Both the position numbers and the translations under genes were made by a program. The notes below the pieces were generated by a model, which worked only from the letters and a program-made list of their open reading frames with translations, was not told the origin of the DNA and made no database searches. Shown here one piece after another: positions 23,947-30,885 of a stretch of 64,000 nucleotides of DNA (the stretch's first letter is position 1; each line of letters starts with the position of its first letter). The DNA comes from Ideonella livida (GTDB lineage Bacteria > Pseudomonadota > Gammaproteobacteria > Burkholderiales > Burkholderiaceae_C). The stretch spans positions 248,001 to 312,000 of the forward strand of contig NZ_JAAGOH010000002.1 of the NCBI RefSeq assembly GCF_010499455.1, given 5' to 3'.

Positions 23947-24731
23947 GCGTTGTCCGCGTCCTGCTTCTTGGCAAAGACGTAGCCGGTGCCACGCACGGTG
24001 ATCACCCGCTTGGGCGACTTGGGATCCTCCTCGATCACCGCCCGGATGCGGGAGATGTGGACGTCGATGGAGCGGTCAAACGCCTCCATGGGGTGGCCCT
24101 TGAGGGCGTCCATGATCTGGTCACGGGTCAGCACGCGGCCCGGGCTGCGGGCCAGCACCAGCAACAGATCGAACTGGTGGCCGGTGAGGTCACAGCGCTG
24201 GCCGTCCAGACGGGCCTCGCGGGCGCCCACATCGATCTCCAGCCGTCCAAAGCGCAGCACGTCGTCGGAGGCGGGATCGGGCGAGGCGCGGCGCAGCAGG
24301 GCCTTGACCCGCGCCAGCAGTTCCCGGGGCTCGAAGGGCTTGGGCAGGTAGTCGTCGGCGCCCAACTCCAGGCCCAGGATGCGGTCCATGGGCTCACCGC
24401 GGGCGGTGAGCATGAGCAGGGGCAGGCGGCGGGTGCGGGCGTCCTGGCGCAGCTCGCGGGTCAGGTCCAGGCCGTCGCCATCGGGCAGCATCAGGTCCAG
24501 CACCAGGGCGTCGAACAGGGTGGCCTTGAGCTGGGCGCGGCCTTGGGCCAGGCTGCCGGCCGTGGTGACCGTGTAGCCCTGCTGGCGCAGGTAGTCGCCC
24601 ACCATGGCGGTCAGGCGGGCGTCGTCATCGATCAGGAGGAGGTGGGCGGACATGGCTTCTGCGGTGGAGACCTGCAGGGCGGCGTTCAGGCGGGCCGCTC
24701 GGGTGCTGGCCGTCGTGGCGGAAACGTTCAT
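23943..24731 (-). CDS. OmpR-family response regulator
   Basis: A 262-residue regulator when started at MNVSATTAS (24731), which has GAGAGGA 7 nt upstream. A start at MSAHLLLIDDD (24653) would give the usual family N terminus but lacks a ribosome site. The receiver domain has acidic pocket IDDD and phospho-acceptor Asp79 (VLDLMLPDGDG). The C-terminal winged helix ends KRVITVRGTGYVFAKK. It should bind direct repeats; CpxR-like GTAAA-N5-GTGAA repeats sit in its own promoter region, so autoregulation and control of the divergent DUF1841 gene are likely. Confidence 0.92.
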   Translation of the reverse strand: MNVSATTASTRAARLNAALQVSTAEAMSAHLLLIDDDARLTAMVGDYLRQQGYTVTTAGSLAQGRAQLKATLFDALVLDLMLPDGDGLDLTRELRQDARTRRLPLLMLTARGEPMDRILGLELGADDYLPKPFEPRELLARVKALLRRASPDPASDDVLRFGRLEIDVGAREARLDGQRCDLTGHQFDLLLVLARSPGRVLTRDQIMDALKGHPMEAFDRSIDVHISRIRAVIEEDPKSPKRVITVRGTGYVFAKKQDADNA

Positions 24732-24815
24732 GGTAGTCCTCTCAGGCATGCGCGCCGGCCCCGCCGGGACGGCGCCCCGGCGTGTGAAGGCACGCTGTAT
24801 CGACCGCGCATCTTG

Positions 24816-24862
24816 GTGAAGCGCGGTCAAAGCCTCTTGCCAGCCCGGTAAAGAAACGTGAA
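24816..24862. promoter_or_regulatory. Two CpxR-like direct-repeat boxes
   Basis: GTAAA-gaaac-GTGAA (24848-24862) and GTGAA-gcgcg-GTCAA (24816-24830) both follow the GTAAA-N5-GTAAA pattern bound by CpxR, with one and two mismatches. They are 32 bp apart, three helical turns, between the regulator gene and the divergent DUF1841 gene. Confidence 0.5.
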
Positions 24863-24904
24863 GCCCCTGCACCAGGCGGGGCGCAGCCCACGGGGAGGAC
24901 AATC

Positions 24905-25345
24905 GTGGGCACCATGTTCCAGCCTTCCCAGCACGACGTCCGCCGCTTCTTCTGCGAGGCCTATGCCAAGCAGCGCGCCGGCCAGCCCCTGACCCCCATC
25001 GAGACCCTGGCCGCCGGCTGGATCGACGAGCACCCCGAGTACGCCGCGGACCTGGCCGACGTGGACGCGGCGCTGGCGGCCGTCTTCACCGTGGACGAGG
25101 GCCGCACCAACCCCTTCCTGCACCTGGCCATGCACCTGAGCGTGAGCGAGCAGTGCTCCATCGACCAGCCCCGCGGCATCCGCCAGGCGGTGGAACTGCT
25201 GGCGGCCAAACGCAACAGCCTGCACGACGCCCAGCATGAGGTGATGGAATGCCTGGGCGAGATGATCTGGGCCTCGCAGCGCAGCGGCCTGCCGCCGGAC
25301 GGCCACGCCTACCTGGACGCGGTGCGCCGCCGGGCCACGCGCTGA
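24905..25345 (+). CDS. DUF1841 family protein
   Basis: A 146-residue protein of unknown function, betaproteobacterial DUF1841. Family homology begins at MFQPSQHDVRRFFCEAY (ATG 24914), but a GGGGAGGA ribosome site is better placed for the GTG at 24905, so I give the longer form. It is soluble and mostly helical, with a conserved NPFLHLAMHLSVSEQ centre and a LHDAQHEVMECLGEMIW C-terminal part rich in His and acidic residues. It is divergent from the OmpR-type regulator gene and shares its control region. Confidence 0.85.
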   Translation: MGTMFQPSQHDVRRFFCEAYAKQRAGQPLTPIETLAAGWIDEHPEYAADLADVDAALAAVFTVDEGRTNPFLHLAMHLSVSEQCSIDQPRGIRQAVELLAAKRNSLHDAQHEVMECLGEMIWASQRSGLPPDGHAYLDAVRRRATR

Positions 25346-25596
25346 ACACCCCGCGCCGCCGGGCTGAGCTGGCGCCGCGCTACGTGGCGGCCCTGACCCA
25401 GACCGACCCGCATTTCGCCAACATGGCCGCGCAGCAGGCGCTGCTGGCCGAGGTGAGCGGCCTGGTGGAGGCCGGCCGGGTGCGCAGCAGCCGCGGGGAG
25501 CACCTGGGCCGCATCACCGCGGCCCACCTGCGGCAGGCCCATGCGCTGCAGGAAAGCGGGCGCACCCGCGGCAAGATCGTGCTGGAGGGCTTCTGA
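25346..25596 (+). pseudogene. 3' remnant of a zinc-type (MDR) alcohol/quinone dehydrogenase
   Basis: From about 25366 the frame reads like only the last 75 or so residues of a medium-chain dehydrogenase (MAAQQALLAEVSGLVEAGRVR, then ITAAHLRQAHALQESGRTRGKIVLEGF and a stop). The nucleotide-binding and catalytic parts are absent. Upstream the frame runs into the DUF1841 gene, whose stop abuts it, and there is no start codon with a ribosome site. It is best read as a gene cut down to its 3' end by an old deletion. Confidence 0.7.
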
Positions 25597-25603
25597 GCCG
25601 CAA

Positions 25604-25798
25604 TCAGTCCGCGGCCGGATAACCCTCTTCGGCCAGGGCGGCCTTGAAGGCCGCGGCCGGCTGCTGGCTGGCGATTTCCACGTGGTGGCGGGGCAGGTCG
25701 ATCGTCAGCGTGGCGGTGGGGTCCACCTGCTGGACGGTGGCGGTGACGGACTTGACGCAGTGACCGCAGGTCATGTCGGGCAGGGTCAGGGAAATCAT
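25604..25798 (-). CDS. copZ: CopZ-like heavy-metal-associated domain protein
   Basis: A 64-residue single HMA domain started at MISLTLPDMTCGHCVKSV (25798). The MTCGHC motif binds Cu(I) through two Cys. It should ferry copper to the CopA pump encoded divergently 131 bp away. The His in the motif (CGHC) is common in such chaperones. The stop is 7 nt from the dehydrogenase remnant. Confidence 0.9.
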   Translation of the reverse strand: MISLTLPDMTCGHCVKSVTATVQQVDPTATLTIDLPRHHVEIASQQPAAAFKAALAEEGYPAAD

Positions 25799-25917
25799 GG
25801 CGCAGGGCTCCACAACAACAAACACACAGGGGGGCGGCCGCCAGGCCGCCTGGTACGGCCCCAAGTATCGCCCTGGTGCCCGAGCGCCCTCTTGAAACGC
25901 CGCAAAGTCCGGCGCAC

Positions 25918-25923
25918 TACAGT
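25918..25923 (+). promoter_or_regulatory. Candidate -10 box (TACAGT) directly before copA
   Basis: TACAGT ends 6 nt before the copA ATG. No Shine-Dalgarno sequence lies in the gap GGGCCC. A TTGAAA element at 25892-25897 is 20 bp upstream, a long spacer of the kind used by MerR-type (CueR) promoters, but no clear dyad is seen between them. Confidence 0.4.
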
Positions 25924-25929
25924 GGGCCC

Positions 25930-28398
25930 ATGATCACCCTGCCCGTCCACGGCATGACCTGCGCCAGCTGTGCTGGCCGGGTGGAGCGTGCCCTGAAGAA
26001 ATTGCCCGGCGTGACGCAGGCCAGCGTCAACCTGGCCACCGAAACCGCGGCGGTCGAGGCCCCCGGCGTCGCCATGGCCGAGCTGACCGCCAGCGCCAGC
26101 GCCGCCATCGAGAAGGCCGGCTACGAAGTGCCCCGCAGCGAAACCGCCCTGGCCGTGGAGGGCATGACCTGCGCCAGCTGCTCCGGCCGGGTGGAGCGCG
26201 CCCTGGCCAAGGTGCCCGGCGTGCTGCAGGCCCGGGTGAACCTGGCCACCCAAGAAGCCCTGGTGGACCACCTGGCCCTGCCGGATCTGCCCGAGACCCT
26301 GATCGCCGCGGTGCAAAAGGCCGGCTACGAGGCCCACCCGCGCGATGACGCAGGGCCCACCGGCCCCAGCCCCACCGCGCCAACACACCGTCGCACCGGC
26401 CTTGCCGCCGTACCTGAAGGGTGGCAGGTGCTGCTGGCCGCCTTGCTCAGTGCCCCGCTGGTGCTGCCCATGCTGGGTGACTTGTTGGGCCGGCACTGGA
26501 TGCTGGCGCCGCTGTGGCAGGCGGTGCTGGCCACGCCGGTGCTGCTCATCTTTGGCGGGCGCTTTTTTGTGGCCGGGGCCAAGGCCCTGCGCGCCGGCAC
26601 CGCCAACATGGACGTGCTGGTGGCCCTGGGCACCGGCGCCGCCTGGGGCCTGTCGCTGGCGCTGTGGTGGCGTGACGACACCGGCATGCCGCACCTCTAC
26701 TTCGAGAGCGCCGCCGTCGTCATCACCCTGGTGCGCTTTGGCAAGTGGATGGAAGCCCGCGCCAAGCGCCAGACCCTGGCCGCGCTGGACGCGCTGCAGG
26801 CCCTGCGCCCGGCCACCGCCACCGTGCTGCGCAAGGGTCAGCCCGTCCACCTGCCCATCGCCCAGGTGAAAAAGGGCGACCTGGTGCAGGTGAAACCCGG
26901 CGAGCGCCTGCCGGTGGACGGCCGCGTGCTGGAGGGCCGCAGCCATGTGGACGAATCCCTGATCACCGGCGAGAGCCTGCCGGTGGCCAAAGGCCCGGGC
27001 GACGCCGTGACCGGCGGTGCCGTCAACGGCGAGGGCCTGCTCACCGTGCAGGCCACCGCCCTGGGCGCGGAGAGCCAGATCGCCCGCATCGTGCGCCTGG
27101 TGGCCAATGCCCAGGCCGCCAAGGCGCCCATCCAGCAGCAGGTGGACCGCGTCTCGGCGGTCTTTGTGCCGGTGGTCATGGCGCTGGCGGCGCTCACCTT
27201 CATCGGCTGGTGGTGGAGCGGCGCCGGGCTGCCCACGGCCACGATCCATGCGGTGAGCGTGCTGGTCATCGCCTGCCCCTGCGCCCTGGGCCTGGCCACA
27301 CCCGCCACCCTGATGGTGGCCAGCGGCCTGGCCGCCCGTCGCGGCCTGCTGGTGCGCGACGCCAGCGCCCTGGAGCACCTGCGCGATGTGGCGGTGGTGG
27401 CCTTTGACAAAACCGGCACCCTCACCGCCGGCCAGCCCCGCCTGCTGGCCACCCTGACGCCGGCCGCCGGCCCGTCGGAAGGTGAAGCCCTCACCCTGGC
27501 CGCCGCCCTGCAAGCCGGCAGCGAGCACCCGCTGGCCAAGGCCGTGCTGGCCGCACAGGCCGGCGCGGCCAGTCCGTCAGCCCCCCCCGCCCCGCTGCCG
27601 CCCACCACCGGCCTGCGCGCTGTGGCCGGGCGCGGCGTCACCGGGCAGATCGCCCATGCGGCGGTGCCCCGCACCCTGGCCCTGGGCAGCGGCCCCTGGA
27701 TGGCCGAGCTGGCAGTGGACCGCAGCGCCCTGCAGGCCGCCGCCGACGCCCAGGCCGCCCTGGGTCGCACCGTCTCGTGGCTGGCCGATGTCAGCCCTGG
27801 CCAGCCCCCGGCCCTGCTGGCCAGCTTCGCCTTTGGCGACCCAGCCCGGGCTGAATCGGCCACCACCGTGGCCGCGCTGCAGGCCCAGGGCCTGCGCTGC
27901 GTGCTCATCAGCGGCGACAACCCCGGCGCCGCCCACCACCTGGCCCAGGCCGTGGGCATCACCGAAGTGCACGCCGAAGTGCGCCCCGAAGGCAAATCCG
28001 CCCTGGTGGCCGAGCTGAAGGAAAGCCTGCCCCCCGGCCAGCGCGTGGCCATGGTGGGCGACGGCATCAACGACGCCCCCGCCCTGGCCGCTGCCGACGT
28101 GGGCCTGGCCATGGCGCACGTTGACGGTGGCACCGACGTGGCCATGCACACCGCCGGCCTCACCCTGCTGCGCGGCAATCCCTGGGGCGTGGTGGAAGCC
28201 ATCGCCCTGGCCCGCGCCACCGGCCGCAAGATCCGCCAGAACCTGTTCTGGGCCTTCGCCTACAACGTCGTCGGCATCCCGCTGGCCATGCTGGGTCTGC
28301 TCAGCCCCATGGTGGCCGGCGGTGCCATGGCCCTGTCCAGCGTGTGCGTGGTGAGCAATGCGCTGTGGTTGGGGCGGTGGAAGGCGCCGGCGCCATGA
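25930..28398 (+). CDS. copA: Copper-translocating P1B-type ATPase
   Basis: An 822-residue Cu(I) exporter. Two N-terminal HMA domains carry MTCASC (Cys11/Cys14 and Cys81/Cys84). Eight transmembrane helices include the CPC transport motif at 449-451. Other landmarks are the phosphorylation site Asp493 in DKTGT, the SEHPLAKAV motif and GDGINDAP at about 710. It pumps Cu(I) from cytoplasm to periplasm. It starts at 25930 rather than upstream because MITLPVHGMTCASC is the family N terminus. Its stop overlaps the arfB start (ATGA). Confidence 0.97.
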   Translation: MITLPVHGMTCASCAGRVERALKKLPGVTQASVNLATETAAVEAPGVAMAELTASASAAIEKAGYEVPRSETALAVEGMTCASCSGRVERALAKVPGVLQARVNLATQEALVDHLALPDLPETLIAAVQKAGYEAHPRDDAGPTGPSPTAPTHRRTGLAAVPEGWQVLLAALLSAPLVLPMLGDLLGRHWMLAPLWQAVLATPVLLIFGGRFFVAGAKALRAGTANMDVLVALGTGAAWGLSLALWWRDDTGMPHLYFESAAVVITLVRFGKWMEARAKRQTLAALDALQALRPATATVLRKGQPVHLPIAQVKKGDLVQVKPGERLPVDGRVLEGRSHVDESLITGESLPVAKGPGDAVTGGAVNGEGLLTVQATALGAESQIARIVRLVANAQAAKAPIQQQVDRVSAVFVPVVMALAALTFIGWWWSGAGLPTATIHAVSVLVIACPCALGLATPATLMVASGLAARRGLLVRDASALEHLRDVAVVAFDKTGTLTAGQPRLLATLTPAAGPSEGEALTLAAALQAGSEHPLAKAVLAAQAGAASPSAPPAPLPPTTGLRAVAGRGVTGQIAHAAVPRTLALGSGPWMAELAVDRSALQAAADAQAALGRTVSWLADVSPGQPPALLASFAFGDPARAESATTVAALQAQGLRCVLISGDNPGAAHHLAQAVGITEVHAEVRPEGKSALVAELKESLPPGQRVAMVGDGINDAPALAAADVGLAMAHVDGGTDVAMHTAGLTLLRGNPWGVVEAIALARATGRKIRQNLFWAFAYNVVGIPLAMLGLLSPMVAGGAMALSSVCVVSNALWLGRWKAPAP

Positions 28399-28799
28399 GC
28401 CCCGCCCCCACGGTCAACCCCGACGAGGTGGACTTTGTGGCCATCCGCGCCCAGGGGCCCGGCGGGCAGCATGTCAACAAGGTGTCCTGCGCGGTGCACC
28501 TGCGCTTTGATGTGGCCGCCTCGTCGCTGCCCGAGGCGGTCAAGGCGCGGCTGCTGCAGACCGGCGACCAGCGCATCAGCAGCGAGGGTGTGGTGGTGAT
28601 CAAGGCCCAGGAATCGCGCAGCCTGGCGCAGAACAAGGCCGACGCCCTGGCCCGCCTGCAAGCCCTGGTGGACGCTGCTGCGCGCGTGCCACGCACCCGG
28701 CGTGCCACCCGACCCACCTACGGCTCACAACAGCGGCGGCTCTCGGCCAAGGCACAGCGCGCTGGTGTCAAGGCCGGGCGGGGCAAGGTGGTGGACTGA
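28395..28799 (+). CDS. arfB: Peptidyl-tRNA hydrolase ArfB (ribosome rescue)
   Basis: A 134-residue release-factor-like protein. It has the catalytic GGQ at 23-25 (GPGGQHVNKVS) and a basic C-terminal tail (RRLSAKAQRAGVKAGRGK) that in ArfB enters the empty mRNA channel. It frees peptides from ribosomes stalled without a stop codon. Translationally coupled to copA through a 4-bp ATGA overlap, although the two functions are unrelated. Confidence 0.93.
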   Translation: MSPAPTVNPDEVDFVAIRAQGPGGQHVNKVSCAVHLRFDVAASSLPEAVKARLLQTGDQRISSEGVVVIKAQESRSLAQNKADALARLQALVDAAARVPRTRRATRPTYGSQQRRLSAKAQRAGVKAGRGKVVD

Positions 28800-28824
28800 C
28801 CGCCCCCGCACGCTGCCTGGCTCT

Positions 28825-29244
28825 TCACAGCCCCTGCGCGCGGGCCCGCCGGGCCGCCTGGGTGCGGCCGCCGTAACCCCAGGCGGCCGGGTGCAGGTCC
28901 TGCACCTGCAGGTAGCTCACCTCATGCAGGCCGGGCAGGTGGTGGCCCAGGCTGGCCTGCACCGCGGCCAGCCAGGCGGCCTTCTCGGCGTCGGTGTTGG
29001 TGTCGTCGGTCACACGGATCTCCACCGCCGCACTGGGCTGACCCAGCTCAGGGAGGGGTCGACCGGCGATGAACCACTGCTGCGCCGGCACCAGCTGCAC
29101 CACGATGGCAGTGAGGTCGGCGCGCTTGTGCAGGTGGTCCACGGTGTGGGCCAGCAGGTCGCTGGCCACCGATTGGCACAGGCGCTGGGCCGCGGGTCCT
29201 TCCAGGGCGGGAACGGGACTGAGCAGCACGTTGAGCAAGGGCAT
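28825..29244 (-). CDS. Tautomerase-family protein (4-oxalocrotonate tautomerase-like)
   Basis: A 139-residue protein that starts MPLLNVLLSP. Removal of Met would expose Pro1, the catalytic base of the tautomerase superfamily. It appears to hold two beta-alpha-beta units, with the second from about AVEIRVTDDTNTDAEKAAWLAAV. The ATG at 29244 has GGAGAAA upstream. It may isomerise an enol/keto acid from aromatic breakdown; the substrate is unknown. It lies downstream of a small gene and both are divergent from a LysR regulator. Confidence 0.75.
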   Translation of the reverse strand: MPLLNVLLSPVPALEGPAAQRLCQSVASDLLAHTVDHLHKRADLTAIVVQLVPAQQWFIAGRPLPELGQPSAAVEIRVTDDTNTDAEKAAWLAAVQASLGHHLPGLHEVSYLQVQDLHPAAWGYGGRTQAARRARAQGL

Positions 29245-29306
29245 GACGGTTTCTCCAAATCCGCAAGGCCACGAGGCAGGGGCAAGGAAAGCGGGGGCGC
29301 GGGCTC

Positions 29307-29582
29307 TCAAGGCGCCCGACGGCGCAGGGCGGCGGCCAGACGACGGGCGCTGCGGCCCATGCGGCACAGGCCACGGTCCAGCAGCGCATCGGCGCCGCGC
29401 CAGAAGTCGTCCACCGCGGCCTGCCGCAGGGTCTGCGCCCGCTGGCGGGCGGCTTCCTGCACGGCGGGACTGAGGGGCACAGGCGCCATGGGGCCCGCAG
29501 GCGGCCGTTGAGGGGCCGGTGCGGTCGCGGTGCGGCGCGGTGGGGTCTGCAGCAGGCGCAAGGCAGGCGGGTGGGCGGACAT
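29307..29582 (-). CDS. Small Arg/Ala-rich hypothetical protein
   Basis: 91 residues from MSAHPPALRLLQTPP (29582), with CGGAGA before the ATG. The N-terminal half is Pro/Ala-rich; the C-terminal half is helical and basic (VQEAARQRAQTLRQAAVDDFW, then ARRLAAALRRR). I do not recognise a family. Its position between the LysR promoter and the tautomerase gene, with a 62-nt gap to the latter, suggests it is the first gene of that unit. Confidence 0.55.
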   Translation of the reverse strand: MSAHPPALRLLQTPPRRTATAPAPQRPPAGPMAPVPLSPAVQEAARQRAQTLRQAAVDDFWRGADALLDRGLCRMGRSARRLAAALRRRAP

Positions 29583-29691
29583 GGTGGTCTCCGGCAGGTG
29601 GCGCCGCCGCAAGGGCTTGGGCGCCGGGGGGGTATCGATGGTTTTGATTTTTATGTGTTGTCCAACGGTCGGAAACTGGCCTGTAAGGCAA

Positions 29692-29718
29692 TTGGTTTTG
29701 CAGTTTCAGCAAAACCAA
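29692..29718. promoter_or_regulatory. LysR-type T-N11-A operator (10-bp inverted repeat)
   Basis: TTGGTTTTGC (29692-29701), AGTTTCA spacer, GCAAAACCAA (29709-29718): a perfect 10-bp inverted repeat whose core TGC-N7-GCA fits the LTTR T-N11-A box. It lies 14 bp before the lysR start and in the AT-rich divergent promoter region. Confidence 0.7.
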
Positions 29719-29732
29719 GGCAGCATGGCGGC

Positions 29733-30668
29733 ATGGAACCGACCGCCTTGAGACTGGATGACGTGGCCCTGTTCGTGCGGGTGGCTGAGCTGGGCAGCCT
29801 GTCGGCTGCTGCCCGCGAGCGCCAGTTGGCGGTCAGCCAGGTCACCCGGGCCCTGGCCCGGCTGGAGGGCTGTTGCGGCCTGCGCCTGATGCACCGCAGC
29901 ACCCACGGCCTGAGCCTGACCGACGAGGGCGACACCTTCCTGACCCATGCCCGGCAGCTGCTGGACACCCAGGCCCAGCTGCAGGCCGAGCTGACCGGCA
30001 AGCTGGGCGGGCCGCGGGGCTGGGTCCGGGTGAGCGTGAGCCCGGTGCTGGCCGAGGCCGTGATCGCCCCCAGCCTGGCGGCGCTGCACGCCGCCCACCC
30101 GGGCCTGCAACTGGACATCTGCGCGGATGACCGCATCATCGACATGGCGCGCGACGGCATCGACGTGGCCCTGCGCACCGGCAGCCCGGCCAGCGAGGCC
30201 CTGGTGGCCCGCCAGATCGGCACCCTGGGCCGCGGCCTGTACGCCTCACCGGCCTACCTGGCCCGCCATGGCACGCCCGCCAGTGTGGCCGCCCTGCAAG
30301 ACCCGGCGCACCGCCTGATCGGCAACACCGCCAGCCCGGTGCTCAACCGCTGGCCGCTGCTCGACAGCGGGCACCCCTGCGAGGTGCTGATCCGCCCCCA
30401 CACCCGGGCGGACAACACCGCCGTGGTGGTGGCACTGGCCCGCCACGGCGCCGGCATTGCGCGCATCACCCACTTGGCGGCCCGACCCTGGGTGGTGGCC
30501 GGCGAGCTGGTGCCAGTGCTGCATGCGCAAGTGCCCGCCGAGGGGGTGCCGATGTACGCGGTCATGCTCAAGGAGCGCCACCGCCTGCCCAAGGTGCGCG
30601 CCTGCATCGAGCACTGGGCGGCCTGGCTGCAGGCGGCCGGCGCCGGGCCGGCCGGTGGTGTCCCCTGA
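29733..30668 (+). CDS. LysR-family transcriptional regulator
   Basis: A 311-residue regulator started at MEPTALRLDDVALFVRVAELGSLS. The winged HTH (about 1-65) has SAAARERQLAVSQVTRALARLE. The effector-binding domain (about 95-300) is of the DNA-binding-transcriptional-regulator CrgA/PA0477 type (RIIDMARDGIDVALRTG). It probably governs itself and the divergent small gene/tautomerase unit through the palindrome directly upstream. The effector is unknown. Confidence 0.92.
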   Translation: MEPTALRLDDVALFVRVAELGSLSAAARERQLAVSQVTRALARLEGCCGLRLMHRSTHGLSLTDEGDTFLTHARQLLDTQAQLQAELTGKLGGPRGWVRVSVSPVLAEAVIAPSLAALHAAHPGLQLDICADDRIIDMARDGIDVALRTGSPASEALVARQIGTLGRGLYASPAYLARHGTPASVAALQDPAHRLIGNTASPVLNRWPLLDSGHPCEVLIRPHTRADNTAVVVALARHGAGIARITHLAARPWVVAGELVPVLHAQVPAEGVPMYAVMLKERHRLPKVRACIEHWAAWLQAAGAGPAGGVP

Positions 30669-30710
30669 TCTGGCGTCCTGGAAACGACGCCTCCATCCTC
30701 TTGGACCCCA

Positions 30711-30795
30711 TACATTAGGGTGATGCAAGCGCCGGGGGATCGGCCCACTTGCATGGCGACTGTTCATGGGGCCCCTTGCCGGGGCCCCCTTTTTT
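30711..30795 (+). ncRNA. Structured leader / possible riboswitch-attenuator before the antiporter gene
   Basis: A TACATT box (30711-30716) would start RNA near 30722. From there ATGCAAG (30723-30729) pairs with CTTGCAT (30748-30754) around an inner GCCG-GGGGAT-CGGC hairpin. Alternative pairing of GGTG (30719-30722) or GGCG (30755-30758) with CGCC (30730-30733) is possible. A strong terminator follows. I do not match it to a named RNA class. It could instead be a small RNA or just the lysR 3' end. Confidence 0.4.
30768..30795 (+). terminator. Strong intrinsic terminator between lysR and the antiporter gene
   Basis: GGGGCCCC-TTGCC-GGGGCCCC followed by C and six T (30790-30795). It lies 99 nt after the lysR stop and 90 nt before the antiporter ATG. 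It either ends the lysR transcript or acts as an attenuator in the antiporter leader. Confidence 0.9.
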
Positions 30796-30885
30796 GCTGC
30801 TGCCCTCGGAATGCAGCGCGTGACGGAACCTTGCGGCGCGGGTGCACTCCGCTCTAGGTCGACCCATCTGACCGGCCCCCTCACC

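Noticed and set aside
30711-30795. Fluoride (crcB) riboswitch
   Set aside because: The GGTGATG opening and loop pairing recall its pseudoknot, but the conserved CUGAUG-type 3' segment and the A-rich joint are absent. I keep only the general leader call.
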